Positions 62,102 through 64,000 of a DNA stretch of 64,000 nucleotides are shown one piece after another. Position 1 is the first letter of the stretch, and each line of letters begins with the position of its first letter. The stretch is from Sorghum bicolor (lineage: Eukaryota > Streptophyta > Magnoliopsida > Poales > Poaceae), in NCBI RefSeq assembly GCF_000003195.3, contig NC_012879.2, positions 39,080,565-39,144,564 on the forward strand, written 5' to 3'. Made by a program: the position numbers and the translations under genes. The notes beneath the pieces are model-generated. The model was not told where the DNA came from. It saw nothing but the letters and a program-made list of their open reading frames with translations, and searched no databases.

Positions 62102-63330
62102 GCTCTCATAAGCTCTAGACAATTACCTAACCCTTAACATGCTCCACAAGTTTTGTTGTCTATTTGGGTTGTGCAGGATTTTAAGGCTTAAGAAGACTAA
62201 GATAGAACATGCAGGCCATAAGAGTGAACGACTATGTCAACATCCAGCTTGGGGGAGTCATCCCCACGTGTATCATGATAAGTATTACTTTTCTTTCTTG
62301 GTTTTATTTACTAGTATTCGGAAATAAAAAAAAATGTGTGACCATGAAGCCAAACAAAGTTTTTCTTTTGAGTAATATACCATGGTTTTGTGTAATCCTA
62401 AGTTTTAAATAAAATAAAAAGAAAGTTTGGTTCAAGTCTAGGTAATTGACAAACATGATATGAGAAGGTCTGAGCTACTATTTAACTTGTTCCAAGTTTT
62501 GCTAGAGTTCTGGAGATTTTATCTTTTGAAAATCTAAAAATTCATAAACAAAAATATGAGATCATAATACCTTGAGTCTTATAAGATAAAAATATTAAAA
62601 CAGTGGGTACTTTCTTTGTTCAAGCCATTGTTAATTCTTGTAGTTTTGGTTGAGAGAATTATCATGCTCCCAAGATCAAGATCTTTTTGTTTTAAAAATA
62701 TAAAAGATTCACTCTTCCGAAGTATTATTGCGTTAGAGGCATGGGACTATGCAAAATTTTGATTCGAAAAAAAAGTGAGACGAGAGGTAAAAATGGACAA
62801 GTGTCCGAAGTAGAATTAGGGGTACAAAGATACCCACCTGAGTGGAAAAAATGAACATGTGTCCGACAGTAGAATTAGGGGTACTTGCTGCCCACTTGAA
62901 AAAAAAAGAAGAGACTGAAAAAAAAAGAAAAAAATGATAGCCCATTGTCCCTCTAATAAGCAATATGCCAGTAAGAGATGACAAACTTTTCAAAAAGGTC
63001 AAAGGTCTTGATCTAGGAGTATGACATTCCTCTCCCTTGCTCCGAGCATTGACATAGCAAAATGCAAAGTAAGTATGCTAAAACTTTTAAAGCTCTACTT
63101 ATATATCTTTCGAGAAGAAGGCAAATACCTCAGTTTTATTTTGCAGACTCATAAAAAAAATCCAGAACAAAGGTAAGACAGAAGAACTTGAGACATAGTG
63201 CTTGACTTGATCGTTCTGTTTTACAATCACTTAAGACCTTAGTGATAAATTAAAAACCCTGTAGTAAGAGGCATAAAAGTAACCCCTGTTTTCTTGTTTA
63301 TTTTAGCTTTGCTCAGGGACGAGCAAAGGT
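62102..63330 (+). other. Non-coding 3' interior of element A
   Basis: The stretch begins with sequence shared with D. CAGCTTGGGGGAGTCATCCCC (62245-62265) can pair its G-run with the C-run. The repeated block with GGACAAGTGTCC (62795-62806) and a diverged second copy (62853-62864) lies at 62775-62899. The rest is AT-rich without credible frames. Confidence 0.6.
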
Positions 63331-63346
63331 TAAGCTTGGGGGAGCT
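63331..63346 (+). other. Polypurine tract of element A
   Basis: TAAGCTTGGGGGAGCT directly before the 3' LTR. Confidence 0.85.
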
Positions 63347-64000
63347 TGTTGACGGTCCTTAATGCTCACATTTAACCATCAACTAATCATGGAAAAGGAT
63401 CCAAATGCAACCAACACCTAGACTTAGGGTTTTATCTGACAGAATTCCACGAGTTTTGGTGTTTGTCTATTTCTGCAGGGGGTTATCAGGAAATATGGAG
63501 GAAAGGCTCACACGTCGGGATTACATAGAGATATTAACGTGCCGCACAATTTTCTACCACCTAGAAGACTCCAGAAGCCACGGGAACGAACGGGAAGGCG
63601 ATCGGGCTCGGAGGCAGGGCGCCCGCCCTACTCTCCTGGGCACCCGCCCTGCTACAGTGCCCAATTAGGGTCAACTTCGCGGATCGTGCTCCACCGACTC
63701 TAAGGATCGAGGGAAATCACACGATTAAGGTCGGTTTGATCGGATGGTGGAGAATAACGTGGAAATTCCTTGGGAGCTACTCTTCCTAGATTTCTTGGGG
63801 GCTACTCTTCCTAGATTTCTTGGGGGCTACTCTTCCTGGACTATATAAGCAGACCCCCACCAGCCCCTGGAGGCATACCTCTTCTACAGAATCAAAGTTA
63901 GGGTTTCAATTCTTCATCCAAGTAGAGAGGATCCCTCTAGTTCTTCTAGTTCTACCTCTAGTTCATCTAGATCCAGTTCTAGTTCATCTAGTTCTAGTTC
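63347..64000 (+). repeat. 3' LTR of element A (partial)
   Basis: 654 bases are visible. It has the same 25-base repeats and TATA box (63842-63848) as the 5' LTR and lacks the nested solo LTR. Confidence 0.9.

Larger units (their letters stand above)
55487..64000 (+). mobile_element. Element A: Athila-like element with full pol, 3' LTR cut by window end
   Basis: LTRs start at 55487 and 63347 with TGTTGACGGTCC. The 614 comparable bases differ at about ten positions by eye (roughly 1.6 percent), so the insertion is young. The interior (57535-63346) has a tRNA-Asp-type primer-binding site, one gag-pol frame, a 1.2-kb non-coding tail and a polypurine tract. There is no extra gene and no second RNase H. 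It inserted into the minus-strand Tat relic. The left target sequence is GGCTG (55482-55486), and the right copy is outside the window. Confidence 0.9.

Noticed and set aside
1..64000. CRISPR arrays, bacterial operons, tRNA or rRNA genes
   Set aside because: Direct repeats here are LTRs or simple repeats. No cloverleaf or rRNA sequence is recognisable apart from primer-binding sites complementary to tRNAs.

Overview
This window looks like intergenic heterochromatin of a grass (Poaceae) genome. I see no host gene, tRNA or rRNA. Almost every base can be assigned to LTR retrotransposons of the Ty3/Gypsy superfamily nested inside one another. The plant assignment rests on the element lineages (Athila-like, Tat-like and Del/Tekay-like), their primer-binding sites, plant-type introns and TATA boxes, and many in-frame stops that look like decayed CAG, CGA and TGG codons. 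Panicoid grass is my guess; the species cannot be read from the sequence.

Layout. (1) 1-3667: the right part of a long Del/Tekay-like LTR. (2) 3668-11508, 37082-37100, 43341-44322 and 53608-55486: pieces of one old Tat-type element lying on the minus strand. Its pol relics are on the minus strand, and an intron-containing coiled-coil gene is antisense to pol on the plus strand. (3) 4682-9963: a 5.3-kb solo LTR (minus) inside the antisense gene. (4) 11509-37081: element D, a non-autonomous Athila-like element with gag and two tandem protease domains but no reverse transcriptase. It is split by element E (16407-33988), a LARD-like element with about 5.3-kb LTRs and a non-coding interior. E in turn carries a solo D-type LTR (22011-23665, minus). 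(5) 37101-~43340: element B, a Tat-type element with gag, protease, RT and two RNase H domains, cut off before integrase. (6) 44323-53607: element C (minus), a young non-autonomous Athila-like element with gag, protease and an extra ATHILA-ORF1-like gene that seems to have its own TATA promoter and leader intron. (7) 55487-64000+: element A, an Athila-like element with a full gag-protease-RT-RNaseH-integrase reading frame broken by three stops and two frameshifts. Its 5' LTR holds a solo LTR of the B family, and its 3' LTR runs off the window.

Target-site duplications (TSDs) fix most borders: CACTG (solo LTR at 4682), GCTCA (D), GATAT (E), ACCTC (solo in E), ATGGT (C) and AGTTC (solo in A). 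Insertion order follows from nesting: the Tat element is oldest; then B, D, the long LTRs, C and A; then E inside D, the D-type solo inside E, and the B-type solo inside A.

How the pieces may work together (inference): A, C and D share LTR ends, a tRNA-Asp-type primer-binding site, the same polypurine tract and conserved non-coding 3' blocks. Only A has pol. A-type elements are therefore plausible helpers for C and D. The points most worth checking are the self-promoted gene cassette in C, a strongly over-represented hexamer (GCCGAT/ATCGGC) throughout B, the doubled protease in D, a 980-bp identity patch between the LTRs of E, and a conserved hairpin/polypurine motif after the last coding frame of A, C and D.
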